The notes below the pieces were generated by a model, which was given only the letters and a program-made list of their open reading frames with translations, was not told where the DNA came from and ran no database searches. This document shows, piece after piece, positions 1 to 11,620 of a stretch of 64,000 nt of DNA. The stretch is taken from the NCBI GenBank assembly GCA_033065855.1, contig JAVXUO010003040.1, positions 124,001-188,000 of the forward strand, written 5' to 3'. The stretch's first letter is position 1, and every line of letters starts with the position of its first letter. Made by a program: the position numbers and the translations under genes. The DNA is from Escallonia rubra. Lineage: Eukaryota; Streptophyta; Magnoliopsida; Escalloniales; Escalloniaceae.

Positions 1-134
1 GCAATGGCTTGAAGGTGCTATAGAGAAATTGGGGTGAGTTTCTCTGTAAAGATGAAGAGAGAGACATATGAGGGAAGGGTGAACAGTAAACAAGAAAACC
101 TTTCTGACATAGAATCCAACGCTGTCGGCAAAAA
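1..134. other. Left-edge spacer
   Basis: No gene or element end is recognisable here. A 62-codon open frame begins at 34, but its composition gives no sign of coding and it runs into the palindrome that follows. Confidence 0.4.
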
Positions 135-180
135 CCAAAAAAAGGTGAAAACACCTCTAAGGTGTTTTCACCTTTTTTGG
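135..180. repeat. Near-perfect palindrome with 3-nt loop
   Basis: The arms AAGGTGAAAACACCT (142-156) and AGGTGTTTTCACCTT (160-174) pair perfectly around a loop of three bases. The pairing extends outward through A7/T6 runs to CC/GG, with one unpaired A. Directly to the right, 186-220 holds further copies of TTTGGATA/TATCCAAA in opposite orientations. This looks like a small foldback element or MITE remnant. No target duplication was found. Confidence 0.7.
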
Positions 181-575
181 CACTATTTGGATATTGCATC
201 CAAAATTGAGTATCCAAAATAATAAAAGTACAAAAAAAAGAGCATTTTTTTGCCATCATTACAAAATTGCAATACAGAAAAGGATAAACGTACGCGCCCT
301 TAGTTTCTTATGTTATGTACCATGTACTATGTTGGATTTAACGTGTAAGTATGACTTGTATTTGAATTCCTTGTTTTGGTAGTTTTTTATTATTATTTGT
401 TATTTTAGATTGTGGAATGTATTTGATATTTATTAAATATATATTTATTATAAAAATATATTTATTATAAAAATATATTAAAAAAATAGCGGTGTCCAAA
501 ATCTAATTTTTAGAAATTGCGGTGTTCGGTGTCTCCGTCTATGTCAGTGTCCGACACCGTGTCCGTGCTTCTTAG
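181..575. other. AT-rich spacer with GTGTCCG-type repeat
   Basis: 410-485 is almost pure A/T with a repeated ATATATTTATTATAAAA motif. 488-570 has short GTGTCC/GACACC inverted motifs of the sort found in dispersed plant repeats. No coding signal is seen. Whatever lies here replaced the first half-kilobase of the adjoining 5' LTR. Confidence 0.4.
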
Positions 576-1491
576 AAAAAAAGGGTTCCATGAGGCAGCC
601 GATAGACAGTAGGGTAATACAGTCGACTGCATTCCAATTTGGTCGACTGCATTCCAATCCGGGCGACTGCATTGGTGGAAATTCAGTTCTAACGACTATT
701 TTTTAGGGCAAGACCCCAACGACTAGTTTAGAGGGAACCCATCGACTGCATTAGGACTACAGTTTACTGCAATAGCTGTTTTGGCATGTTTAAGGCCTAT
801 AACAACTATATTTCGTATCCTTCCTATAAATGATTTGGGGCTTCATCATACATTATGAAAACCACATTTTAATCCCCCATTCATTAGAGAAATATCAAGG
901 CTCATAGATCAAACTTTTCTCTCTTCATCTTTATGATTTTATATCATTAAAGAGAGCATCTTTACGAGCAATTCTTTGATTGAGAGTGAGCATTCTTTAA
1001 ATCATCAATTCTCTTATCTCTCTATTGTACTAGAACTTCATTTGTACTTATTTCGCTTTAAGAGAGTTTCTTTGTACACAATTGATCTTTGTAAAAGATT
1101 GTGATCAAGGCTTTGGTTTGTCAAGTCTTAGGTGAGCTTTGTGGATTCAAGTCTTGTGCTTGGTGTTGGGATATTACCAAATGTTGTAAAGGTTTTGATC
1201 TTGACCCACAAGAAGATTATTTTTAGTGGATTCTAGTGCTCTTGCAAGGGCCTTCTTCGAAGAGGTGGATGTAAGCTTGAGAGTAGTTCAAGCCAGACCA
1301 TTTAAAATCTCCTTGTCAAGTATCTATGAATCAATCTCTTTAATTATTGCTCTATAATTGCATGAGATTGTGTAGTTAGCATCTTCATTGAAATATTTCT
1401 TGGTTTTATTGAGATTCATCGTTGTGTTTAAGTACCTGTTAATTTTCAAAAACCCTATTCATCCCCCTCTAGGGTTATTTTATTGGTCTCA
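576..1491 (+). repeat. Truncated 5' LTR of the gag-only copia element
   Basis: The sequence from the AAAAAAAGGGTTCC block onward matches 4880-5168 and 6774-7110. It ends ...TGGTCTCA just before the PBS. It carries GTCGACTGCATT-type repeats at about 622, 641, 661 and 737. The left part of the LTR, present in the 3' copy from 4355, is missing. Confidence 0.75.
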
Positions 1492-1493
1492 AG

Positions 1494-1504
1494 TGGTATC
1501 AGAG
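1494..1504 (+). other. Primer binding site, initiator-Met tRNA type
   Basis: TGGTATCAGAG lies two bases after the LTR end. This is the usual Ty1-copia primer site, complementary to the 3' end of initiator methionine tRNA. Confidence 0.85.
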
Positions 1505-1550
1505 TCTCAGCTCTTTACTTTTTGGTTAACACCTAGAGAGTTAAAAGATT

Positions 1551-3166
1551 ATGAGGTTTCCTAGTCTTGAAGAGAGTTCTATTACTAGACCTCCACTTTT
1601 TGATGGGTCTTCATATAGTATATGAAAAATTAAGATGAGAGTATTTTTAGAATCGTTAGATTTTGAAATGTGGGGAATTGTTGAAGATGGCCCTTATGTT
1701 CAAACCAATTTGATTATGAATAAGCTTGTGCTCAAGGAGGAATCCAAATTTAATGACTATGATAGAAATATGCCTTGCATGAATTCTAGAGCTAAGAATT
1801 GCGTTGTTTGTGCTCTAAATACAAATGAACTCAATCGAGTTGTTATGTGTGATTCGGTTAAGATTATGTGGGATATACTTCAAGTTGCTTGGGAAGGGAC
1901 TTCTCTTATAAGAGATTAAAAAATGAACTTATGGCATAGTGAATATGAATTGTTTCAAATGTTTTTCGATGAATCCATCACATATATGAATTTTCATTTC
2001 ACTAAAATTATTAGTACTTTGAAATAATTAGGAAAATATTTCTCTAGAGGATCTCAATAATTTCCCGTTGAATGAATTGATTTGCTCCTTGATGACCTAC
2101 GAAATGCAACTCGAATAATTTGGGCAAAAAGTTCAAAGAAGGAGAAGTGTATTGCTCTTAAAGCTTCATCAATAATGGATCAATCTTCAATTTAAGAGGA
2201 GGAAGACTTGAATAACAAAAAGATGGACATACTTGGCAACGAATTCAATGAGTTTTTCAAAATGAAGAAAGTTAGAAACTCAAACAAGAGAAAAAATGAT
2301 TCAAGTATGGAGACTACCTCATGGGAGAATAAGAAGAAGAGAGGGTCAAGAAAGAAGCACTCCATAAAGACATCAATTGAATCCATCATTTGTAGTGATA
2401 ATGACTCAAGTGGAGGTGAATGTGATTACTTCCATGTTTAAGATGCAATTATATGTTTCATGGCTCAAAAGGAAGATGAGGTAAATTCTTCACATAGTGA
2501 TAGTAATAACAATTACTCTAACAATGATATTTATGATGCCTATGATCTTTTATATGAAAAATTCATGAAATTAGCCAAGAAAAATTGTTCTTTGACAAAA
2601 CAAATGCATGCAATTTCAAAAGAGCTTGAAAACAAAAATCATAAGTTGAATACCAAAAATAAATGCCTATCTGGCAATGTTTATGTAAAGCATGTGGAAG
2701 ATAGTTTGATTGGCTTAGTTAGAAATAACCCTTCAAGTGATACCTCATAACATGTTCCACTTAGAGAAAAAAATATGATATTGAAAGTTGAGGTTGATGA
2801 TTTGAAAAAGTGTCTTGTCATATTTGTAGAAGGTGAAGATAATTTGAACATCTTAGTTGGCAACCTAAATGTTTGTCTAGAAAAATTTGGATTAACATTA
2901 ATTCTTTGAGGTTTTTGAGAAAGAATTCTCAAAACCAAGCTCAAAAGAATGTTCCTCCAAGACAACCGAAGACCTATTGCTCATTCTCTATACATTGTGG
3001 TTGGTGCAACAAGAAATGGCATACAACTAATTGTTATCCTCGTAGAATTGTTTATGTTAGAGGCATAAAGAAGATGTGGGTTGTAAAAAGTCAAGATTTC
3101 AAATTTAAGACTAATACCTATGGACCCAAGAAAATGTGGGTACCAAAAGCTAGATCTAAATTATGA
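1551..3166 (+). pseudogene. Broken copia gag (UBN2-type) with zinc knuckle
   Basis: This encoded the retrotransposon capsid/nucleocapsid protein. The start at 1551 is followed by a stop at 1621-1623, where the conserved tryptophan of the N-terminal motif (PPLFDGSSYS-W) would sit. The frame then reopens at 1635-1919 with the gag motif MWDILQVAWEGTS. Later fragments (2208-2441, 2460-2750, 2873-3166) lie in different frames: an acidic/lysine-rich linker, a helical stretch, and a zinc knuckle beginning CGWCNKKWH near 3000. The knuckle has three rather than four residues between His and the last Cys. The multiple breaks show it is inactive. Confidence 0.75.
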
Positions 3167-4339
3167 TTGTATGTCGTTCAAAGTAAAAGCAAATGGCAAC
3201 AAGAATAAGGCTCCAAGAAAAGTTTGAAAGGGATGAGCAACAAGTTAAATCTTAAGAGAGGATAAGCATTCCAAGATTGGAGATACTACTTCAAATGAGG
3301 ATAGTCTCAAAGCTTGTCAAAGAGCATGGAACTTCAAGAAAATATCTCGGGAGCTAAGATCCTTCGTAGTTCACCAAAAGGGTAAAGCCTAATGCTCTAT
3401 CCAACATTGTGCTATATGCTAAACTTATACACCATAAAACATGATTAAATTGTCATATTATAACTTGTTTATTATGCACTCATGGGAATTACGGTCTAAA
3501 TTGGGAGTCCTTGATTATTTACTTCACTTTATTAAAAAATATTGAATGCTTATGGGATTTAGATGATGATGAATGGTCCTCTTGCACTTATATTGGAAAC
3601 ATTAATTGTTGATGACCATCATTCACTTTGTGTAAATTCCATGCTGAACTTATGTAGTGTCAATGCTTCACATTGCCATTCCTACATACTAGCACCTTTT
3701 GATAATGCTAGAAAGAGAGCATGACTCCATTAGACATTTAGTTGTGTTTGTTGGATATTGTTGGCATTGATTGGGGGGAGCATACATTAGGATTAAATAT
3801 GCATACTGTAACTTGATAGATGGAGCTAACATGCTTGAATCATATAATATCTTGTTACTCTTAAAAAATGCATGAAATGGATAAGATTATTGAGATACGT
3901 ACATTGCATATCTTTCTTTGGAGATTAAAGAACTCTTGATGTCATCCGCATGAATTTATGAGTTATATGCACCTTACGCCATTATCATGCTTATAACTAT
4001 CTCTTTACACACGCATACCCTAGTCTTTTTCTTAATGACAAAGGGGGAGAAATAATCTTGATTCTATATGCTATGTGATTGTGTGTTTGAGAGAACATTA
4101 GAGAAAGGGCATATATTGTTTTAGCTTATGAGCTTAATTGCTATGAGCTTAATTGCTATATGAGAAGCATATCTTATTTTAGCTAGGGGAAGCTAGCTAT
4201 GAGCTTAATTGCTATATGACATAAATTGATACATCTTGAGTATATTAGAGATGATTGTATGTTCTAAGTGACATTGTTGTGCTTAATTGACTATCATTTG
4301 ATACATCTTACCTTACATAGAATCAATGTTTGTCATTAT
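3167..4339. other. Non-coding internal region replacing pol
   Basis: No frame resembles protease, integrase or RT. It contains a short direct repeat (TATGAGCTTAATTGCTAT, three copies near 4126-4215) and the GGGGGAGAA motif near 4043. It probably represents the region downstream of pol, joined to gag by a large deletion. Confidence 0.5.
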
Positions 4340-4354
4340 AAAAAAGGGAGAGAT
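4340..4354 (+). other. Polypurine tract
   Basis: An A/G-rich run (AAAAAAGGGAGAGA) directly precedes TGTTAG, the start of the 3' LTR. This is the position of plus-strand priming in LTR retrotransposons. Confidence 0.75.
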
Positions 4355-7110
4355 TGTTAGCCCTATGGTTGGATAACCTAGGCTTACATCTTGTTTTGAT
4401 GATAACTAGACATTGATTATATTCTAATGTGTGCTTTGAGTGGATTCTTAGTAGGTATATTCACACACATTCAATGAAAACTCATTTGAGAAATTGGATT
4501 AAAGCCAAAGAAGCTTAAAGCTATAATGGACATGTCATGAAAGCTTCATCAAGCCCAATGTCAAAAAACAACAAAGGGCCAAGTTACTAGCAATTATGAT
4601 TGATCTTTAATGTTATGTAACTAGTTTTGGTTTGATGCATGAATTGATCACTATGGCTTAAAAAAAACCTTAGGACACATCATGCATTGCATGTGAGTTC
4701 ATAATTATTCACACAAGTGTGGTTCTTGAAAATGAGTGAACTTTGGAGCTTACTTAGATATTCTCAAAAATGTTTTTGGAGCTAATATTTTTATATTTTG
4801 ATAAAATTTTTATTATATTTCTAACGCAAAAAAAAGGGCACCTCAATCCAATTTTTCTAGAGAAAGTTATGCCGAAAATAAAAAAAAGGGTTCCGTGAGG
4901 CAGCCGATAGATAGTAGGGTAATACAGTCGACTGCATTGGTGCAAATTCAATTCCAATGGCTATTTTCGAGAGTAGGACCCCAGCAGCTATAGAGGAAAC
5001 CCAGTCTACTGCATTGGGAATACAATCAACTGCAATAGCAATTTTAGCACATTTAATGCTTATAACGGCTATATTTCACATCCTTCCTATATAAATGATT
5101 TGGATCTTCATCATACACTATGTAAATCACATTTAAGCTTTTAGTCATTAGAGAAGCATCAAGGCTCATATATTAAAGAGTAAAAATGCACTAATGGTCA
5201 CTCAATTATGACCTATTTTTCACTAAAGTCACTAACTTCAATTTGTTTCATTTGCTTCAATTTGTCCAATTAAGTCATTTTGTTAGTCGGCGTTAAGAAA
5301 AGTCCATTAAGTGATCACATGATGCGCACATGGAGCATCACAACAGGGGCAAAACCGTTTCTTCCACCTAATCTATCTCTCTCTCTCTCTCTCTCTCTTC
5401 ATTTCATCACGATAAGATATATCTTTCTTTGTTCTCTTTCTTTTCCTTCTGTCCTCATTTCATCAGGATAGAATATCTCCTCATTCTTTGGTCAGCGACA
5501 GTAAGATCCATCAGAATGGAAAGGAGTCTTAGGAGCTGGTGCGGGCATGATGGTAGTTATCACTACGGGCGTGGAGGGATGGGTTCGTTGACGATGTGGG
5601 AGGAAGAACAAGGAGGCCGTAGGGGGAGGAGGAGGTCGGCGTTAGCAGAAGGTGATGGTCACGCTCGATGTTGGCGGTCTTAGGAATGAGATGAGAAGAG
5701 GGAAAAAGGGGGGAGGGAGGGGACCAAGGGTGATGGCCATTCTCTCTAACAAGCACAAAACACACACAGTTATGTGATCAACAGATATTCCCTTCTCTCT
5801 CTTCCTCTCAGAATTGGAAGATGTTTGTCCCGAGATTCGGGTGGTTCTGCTTGGGTGATGTTGGTTAACTATCTTATACCACAAAATTTCATACTCCTAG
5901 TCTTTCATAAATATTGCACTTAGTACCCTGCTACACAATCTCAATCTCAACCAAAAGCCTCGTATTATCGGCAAAACAAATTGAGCAAAGTAAAAAAAGA
6001 AAAGAAAGATTCAATCATCACCACTCTTCAACAACAGACAAACTTGAACATATCTTAATGCAAAATTCTCCCAATAGATCCATTGAGAACCAACGATTCA
6101 TCTACCCATGAAACCATTTTAGTCATCATCTACCACAGATTGCACCCAGCTGCACATCGTTTTCAACTTTATCGCCTTTGCCATCATCAGCAGCTATTGG
6201 GTGGTTTAGTGTAGTGATTTGAGTGGCTGTTGGTGGTGTACTGTGGTGATTTAGGGGTTTGGTGATGGTGGTGACGGTTGGTGGTGTTGTGCGATGATTG
6301 AGCTTGAGCTGCAAGTGGTGGCGGCAGGTGAAAAAAAAAGGAAAGTGAAAACCCTAAATTAAGGTAAAAAAATAAATAAATGTAAACCCTCAATTAAAGG
6401 ACAAGATTAAAATTGACATTATTTGTCGCTAAAAGGTTTAATGCCGACCTTAATGCTTATTTTAGTGACAATTAGATACTATAATTCTGTAAAAAAAAGT
6501 ATGCATTGCCTCACTTAAAAAATACTCCTTAATAATAAAAGTTAGTGAATTCACTTTCATCTAAAAAAGAATAAAGACTTAGGTAGGTATGACGATATTG
6601 ACCCTGAGTTAAGTGCCCCTTAACAGACTCTTCTTAACACCGACTAACAGAATGACTTAATTAAACAAATCTGTGAGTTCAACGACAAAAATGAAACAAA
6701 TTGAAGTTTAGTGACTTTAATAAAAATGGATCATAATTGAGTGACCAATTTGTGCATTTTACTCTATATTAAACTTTTCTTTGTGAGCAATTCTTTGATT
6801 GAGAGTGAGCATTTTTCAAGTCATCAATCATTTCATCTCTCCATTGTACTAGAATTTCGTTTGCACTCATTTCCTTTGAAGACGTTTCTTTATACGCAAT
6901 TGATCTTTGTAAAGAGATTGTGAGGCTTGGATTTGTCAAGTCTCTGGTGAGCTTTGTAGATTCAAAGCATGTACTTGGTGTGAAAATATCACCAAATGTT
7001 GTAAAAGTTTTAATCTTAACTGAGAAGATGATTATTACTAGTGGATTCTACTACTCTTGCAAGGAACTTACTTGAAGATATAGATGTAGGCTTGAGAATA
7101 GTTCAAGCCG
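4355..7110 (+). repeat. 3' LTR of gag-only copia element, split by a Mutator-like insertion
   Basis: The LTR starts TGTTAGCC at 4355. From 4880 it parallels the 5' LTR, is interrupted at 5178-6764, and resumes at 6774 until the match stops near 7110 after GAGAATAGTTCAAGCC. The last ~200 bases of the LTR are absent. GTCGACT-like motifs recur at 4926 and, mutated, at about 5011 and 5027. Confidence 0.75.
5178..6764. mobile_element. Mutator-like element 1 (non-autonomous)
   Basis: The ends are GAGTAAAAATGCAC at 5178 and its reverse complement at 6764. They form long terminal inverted repeats of roughly 135 bases that include TGGTCACTCAATTATGA and GTTAGTCGG. The perfect 9-bp duplication TATATTAAA (5169-5177 and 6765-6773) is the Mutator hallmark. 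The interior has a (CT)n run near 5369-5398 and no transposase. Open frames inside (for example 5529-5765 minus, 5914-6111 plus) are low-complexity and unrecognised. It inserted into an already existing copia LTR. Confidence 0.92.
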
Positions 7111-8189
7111 ATTGTTTTATTGGTTTAAACAACCAAAGACAACATAACGACCACTCTATAAAAGGAGATAAAGAAAATGTTTCAGGCGAATAGATCGTAA
7201 ACAAACATAAAGAGAGAACCAAAATCAAATTTACTACGGTCCAACCAGCCAACCACACTCCACGAATAAATAGAGAGAAGGAAGTATTTGGACCAAAACA
7301 AGCTAACACAAAGTAACGTTGTACCCGCTCTAGATATATCACAGCTCTAGATTTTCTATTAAACAAATAAAGGACAAACAAACGCACAGATAATAGCTCT
7401 AGATTTTCAAAAGGTCACAACTTTAGATTTACAAACAGACACGGCATATCAAAAGGATAAAAGCTCTAGATTTTCAAAGTACAATAATATGAAGGTAAGT
7501 AGTGAAGATACAGACGTGCAAAAATTCAGATTTACAAAGATTCCGGCCACCTTCAGTGAAATATCTGGCTACGGCTGGCAGTGATACCCATAGCCCCAAA
7601 CAGTTTGAATCATATCCCCTTTCCATCTAGAGGTACAGACCAGGACTTCCTCAGTTGGATTAGCGTAGATCAAGGCTTAAAGCTCCTAATCAATTCCAAA
7701 GGCCATCCACAATCTTATGGAGGATCGGCGCCCTTACCAGCCCGTCGCCACCACTGACCAGAGGATCTGAAATAAGGGCACCAAATGTCAAGTCGCCACT
7801 GTCTATCCACCGGCACTGCCGTCGGCAACACTCTTCAATCCTTCATATGAAACCGTAAAAGACCATAACAAATACGACTATTACTCAGCTATCCAAAAGA
7901 TCAAGTTGTGGCGATATCAAGCCAATCTCGTTGGATGTAGCAGGATGACAGGCTTATAGTTCGAAGGCATGTCAGGCCGCTAAGATGCACCTAGAGGAGA
8001 CATAGTATGCCCCAGCAGACATTCTGATACTTGTCTCTTTTCCCTTCATCAAATTTAAGAGAAAAAGCATTTCATCCCATTTGATCAAGAGCCTTATAAG
8101 CAGTCCTTCAAAAAGAGGTGTTTCAAGTAGAGAGGCAAGAAAGTACATTAGCGAAAGTAACCACGTACTTTTGAAGAGTGGGTGTGCGC
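7111..8189. other. Unassigned spacer with short repeats
   Basis: Copies of AGCTCTAGATTTTC occur near 7343, 7394 and 7461, with a partial copy near 7327, spaced about 50-67 bases. A moderately GC-rich part (7560-8050) gives no recognisable protein on either strand. No element ends were found. Confidence 0.4.
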
Positions 8190-8195
8190 GCCCAC

Positions 8196-8196
8196 A

Positions 8197-8230
<34 letters not shown>

Positions 8231-8235
8231 AGAGA
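8196..8235. repeat. Compound (CG)n(AG)n microsatellite
   Basis: An alternating CG run is followed directly by an uninterrupted AG run of about 14 units. Confidence 0.95.
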
Positions 8236-8239
8236 CCAT

Positions 8240-9441
8240 AATCTATCTCACGATGTGTACCTTGGTTGTGGGAAGCATGTGAGGGGGAGCAGGTGTGAGA
8301 TATACATGAGGGTGGGGAGCACCCCATGTATTAGCTTTGGGGTGCGAGGTCACAATATGGAGAATCCTGCAGCTAAGATGCATTCGGTATTAGATTACCC
8401 AGTAATATATCCTATATTATTTTTTAGATCTAATTATACAAGAATGAATTGAATACATATATCATTCGAAGGAAAAAAATACAATCAGAAAACTTGTCAA
8501 AAATCCAACTTAAAGTTGTTTCAGAAACTTTGGGGCCAAAGAGGAAGTTGCTTGAAAACATTTACGATCCATCTATTTGCTTGTTTAGGTAGGAACGACA
8601 CCAGCACCAACGAAGAAAAGCAAAAACCAAACTTCACCACATAATATAAAATGATGACATGCGACTATGCCATGTTACATAGGTAATGGGGTATTCCAGG
8701 AAATATAGACAACTGCATATAAGATGGAATTGATATACTTGACTAATTCATTGCTTCCCAAATGTAATCACTTCCTACACTTACTACGAAACTAATATCG
8801 GGTGCAATCAATATACGGTGTCAAGCAGAGAATCAATTCAAATAAATCGATCACAAAATCCATATTCAGTTCCTTTACTCTTTTCTTTCATCTTTCTTTT
8901 ACTGTTAATTATTTCTACATATCAACCGCAATCCTCTGCCTGATTTTGGTATGATTCATAATCTGGATTCATCTGAAAAGGGGGAAAGAAAAAGAGAAAA
9001 TTAAGCTAATGGATTCATCATGTCAATATTCTTTGCACTGCAACTACATTGCTACTACTATGACTGCTAGTAAAATTATAACCACAATCTAGCAACAAGA
9101 ACAACGACCATAACATGGCACACATCTCTGGCAACGAAAGGAAACCATCTGTCTTGATACTACCAAAGAGAATAAGGCGGTATATATGCCTATGCGAATA
9201 ATCATACTCATCCAGTGAACTTAGTCATAGATCAACAAAGATTTATGTCATGTACCTAGTCCTTTCAAAATATTAGCAATAGCAAGGAAGAACTGGCCAA
9301 AAACATATGATACCAGTATCTACCAACTCTAATATCTGTCACATCCAGCTGCTCGTGCTGCTATGCTAACTCGGTTCTCTGCTTGCAGTAGCTATCGAAA
9401 TATAGAATGTTGGCCCAGCAACACAATGAGCAAAAATCGAG
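8240..9441. other. Spacer and 3' flank of the helicase gene
   Basis: No coding frame of note. The part next to 9441 should contain the 3' UTR and polyadenylation site of the minus-strand helicase gene, but I cannot place the exact end. Confidence 0.4.
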
Positions 9442-11349
9442 TCACTTGTATCTAGGTGGTCTATCAGGGATTGTTCCCGGCTTGAATTTTGAAGCCTCAT
9501 GTCTATCCAGTTCAGGAGGCACATGGCTCCTACTCTTAATAAGCATCTGCTTGAGATCATAAAAGACAACAGTGTCTTGCAGAGTCAAAAATGTTTTGGC
9601 TACACCCGTCTTCCCAGCACGACCTGTTCTTCCAATACGATGTGTATACATTTCAATTTTACGAGGCATGTCATAATTAATCACATGGCCCACATCAGGT
9701 ATATCAAGCCCACGACCCGCTAAGTCAGTGGCTACCAATACATTGTATTTCCTGGTCCTAAAACCTTGAAGGCTACTTTCCCTTTGTTCCTGTGACTTCC
9801 CACCATGCAAAGTTGTAACAGAATAGCCCCCCTTTTCCAAAAAATTCCCCAGGAAATCAGCAGATTTCCTATTGTTTACAAACACGATGACTGACATCTC
9901 CTCAAATTCGTCCAGAAATTTCAGCAACGAGTTCACCTTCTCTGACTCCTTCATCATGATCACCTTCTGGGTAATGAGGTCAGTGGGCTTTCCTGCAGTT
10001 CCAATTATTACTTCAACAGGGTTTCTCATGTACTTCAAAGCAAGCTGCTCTATCGCATGCGACATGGTTGCACTGAACATATAAGTTGTCCGATAAATCT
10101 TCTTGTCATCAAGTTGTTCGTCCTCATTCTCCGGTTTGAGATTGCTTGACGACATTGCATCCAAGACAGCTTTAACTTGCATATCAAAACCCAAGTCAAT
10201 CATGCGATCGGCCTCATCCAGAACGACATAATTACATTGATTTAAAACAGTATAACGCCTCTCCAAGCAATCAATAAGGCGTCCAGGAGTAGCAATCAAA
10301 ATGTCACACCCTTGACTAACATTAAAACCTTGCTCCTCGATTGACCGCCCACCAACAATTGACACCACTTTGATGTCTAAATAGCGCGCAAGCTTCACAG
10401 TCTCATCCTCAATCTGCTGCGCAAGTTCTCGAGCAGGTGCCAATACAACGGCATAAGGTCCCTCGGCCTTATTCTCTTCGCTCATTGGAGGGAGCCTAGA
10501 TATATAAGTCAACATAGGCAGTACAAAGGCAGCAGTCTTCCCAGAACCAGTCTCAGCAAGACCGATGATGTCACGTTGTTCCAACCCGAGCGGGATTGCA
10601 GCCATCTGAATGGGAGACGGCGTCTTGTACCCTGCTCTCTCAACAGCCCTCAACAGTGCACTGCTCAATTTGCTCTCTGCCCAACTCCTCATAGGATGAA
10701 TTCTGAAATTCCGCTTGTAGGATATATCAAAATCTTCCCTGAAAATTCTCCAGTCTCTTTCGGTCATTTCTTCGAGCTTCTTCTTGGACCAATGGCAGTC
10801 CATCCTCATGTCAGAACCATCATACGAATCAGCGGCCTTCTCCTTAACTCTCTTTGCCTTGGCCTCCTCAGGCTTTTCCACAATCCCCCCCTTCTTTCGA
10901 ATCTCATCCCTCACCTTGCTCTCATTCTTGGCTGCAAGCTTCTTCTGCTCCCTGCGATCCATACCAGCACGGAACCCTCGCCCGAACAAGAGGGAGGCCT
11001 CACAAGGGCTCTGGTAGAGAAAATTATTAGCGTCGAGGGAAGTGTCCTCCGCAGCATCCCAGTCGAAAGCAAAGCGCATCTTCTCACTAGGCTTCACAAT
11101 GACGCGCTTCTTAGGCTTATTTCTGCCCAAGTACTGCTCTTTGATCGCTTCAAGCTGCTTCTCCCGCTCTCGTTCCTCTCGAGCCTTCTGCTCCTCTTCC
11201 TCACATCTCCGCCGCTCCAACTCATAGTCTCGTTCACGACTGCAGTCACGGGTACAGTGCCGTTCGCCACGTTGCCTGCGCTTGCAGTCGTTGTCATGAT
11301 CAAAGTCCCGCCAATCTCGCTTTCTGGTTTCTCTGTCTGTTCTCATCAT
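9442..11349 (-). CDS. RH21: DEAD-box ATP-dependent RNA helicase, PRP28/RH21 family
   Basis: A 635-residue nuclear helicase of the U5 snRNP type. PRP28 displaces U1 from the 5' splice site during spliceosome activation. In order: charged Arg/Glu-rich N-terminus (1-70); PRP28-type linker with [18 protein letters not shown] (120-137) and [13 protein letters not shown] (195-207); Q motif around Q248; motif I AETGSGKT (265-272); Ia PAREL (305-309); GG (333-334); Ib TPGR (354-357); DEAD (378-381); SAT (426-428); motif IV near 487-493; [13 protein letters not shown] (540-551); [12 protein letters not shown] (570-579). The coding region is one exon. The start is supported by an in-frame TGA shortly upstream. 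From memory, plant RH21 is about 730 residues with a KPLFLTK-type N-terminus and a longer tail; both seem absent here. Several usually invariant positions differ (PAREL for PTREL, GGRS for GGQS). It could be the sole functional gene or a diverged duplicate. Confidence 0.92.
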   Translation of the reverse strand: MMRTDRETRKRDWRDFDHDNDCKRRQRGERHCTRDCSRERDYELERRRCEEEEQKAREEREREKQLEAIKEQYLGRNKPKKRVIVKPSEKMRFAFDWDAAEDTSLDANNFLYQSPCEASLLFGRGFRAGMDRREQKKLAAKNESKVRDEIRKKGGIVEKPEEAKAKRVKEKAADSYDGSDMRMDCHWSKKKLEEMTERDWRIFREDFDISYKRNFRIHPMRSWAESKLSSALLRAVERAGYKTPSPIQMAAIPLGLEQRDIIGLAETGSGKTAAFVLPMLTYISRLPPMSEENKAEGPYAVVLAPARELAQQIEDETVKLARYLDIKVVSIVGGRSIEEQGFNVSQGCDILIATPGRLIDCLERRYTVLNQCNYVVLDEADRMIDLGFDMQVKAVLDAMSSSNLKPENEDEQLDDKKIYRTTYMFSATMSHAIEQLALKYMRNPVEVIIGTAGKPTDLITQKVIMMKESEKVNSLLKFLDEFEEMSVIVFVNNRKSADFLGNFLEKGGYSVTTLHGGKSQEQRESSLQGFRTRKYNVLVATDLAGRGLDIPDVGHVINYDMPRKIEMYTHRIGRTGRAGKTGVAKTFLTLQDTVVFYDLKQMLIKSRSHVPPELDRHEASKFKPGTIPDRPPRYK

Positions 11350-11376
11350 GGATTTTGATCAATTTGAAGACTTAAT

Positions 11377-11620
11377 CTGGTCAATATAGTAGGCACCAAA
11401 TAAAAATGAACAAACCCTACAATGTACTGAATTGAACAATGCAATTTTTTTGAATGCACGCAAAACAAATCAATTCCCTTTAACTCGCCGATTGATAAAT
11501 TATTCACACAGAGATAAACGTCGAGACATTAATAAAGGGATGCTGCTACCTTCAAGAATACGAAACCTTCCCTAATTAGGTTTTACGTGATGAACTAGTA
11601 AAATAACAATCGTAACGTAC
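11377..11620 (-). other. Probable 5'-UTR intron of the helicase gene
   Basis: On the minus strand a donor ACCG/GTACGT (exon end 11621) and an acceptor TTGACCAG (AG at 11378-11377) would join a GC-rich leader exon (about 11621-11740) to the coding exon just upstream of the ATG. This is inferred from splice consensus only. Confidence 0.45.

Larger units (their letters stand above)
576..7110 (+). mobile_element. Degenerate Ty1-copia element, gag only, Sirevirus-like
   Basis: Two related LTR segments (576-1491 and 4355-7110) flank a PBS, a broken gag and a polypurine tract. From gag to the PPT there is no protease, integrase, reverse transcriptase or RNase H, so the element is a non-autonomous derivative. 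The end of gag (GPKKMWVPK, about 3121-3147) normally leads into protease; here it runs into non-coding DNA. An ACAAAGGGGGAGAAAT motif near 4038 resembles a motif upstream of the PPT in the complete Sirevirus of this window. Its 5' LTR lacks about the first 500 bases and its 3' LTR lacks about the last 200, so neither outer end nor a target duplication survives. Confidence 0.8.

Noticed and set aside
7111-8460. A protein gene in the 7.1-8.5 kb spacer
   Set aside because: Open frames here are short, overlap a microsatellite and show no known motif.
10576-11358. 260-codon open frame on the plus strand opposite the helicase
   Set aside because: It is the exact antisense of conserved helicase codons; Leu/Ser/Pro-rich composition is what antisense of Glu/Lys/Arg-rich coding gives.
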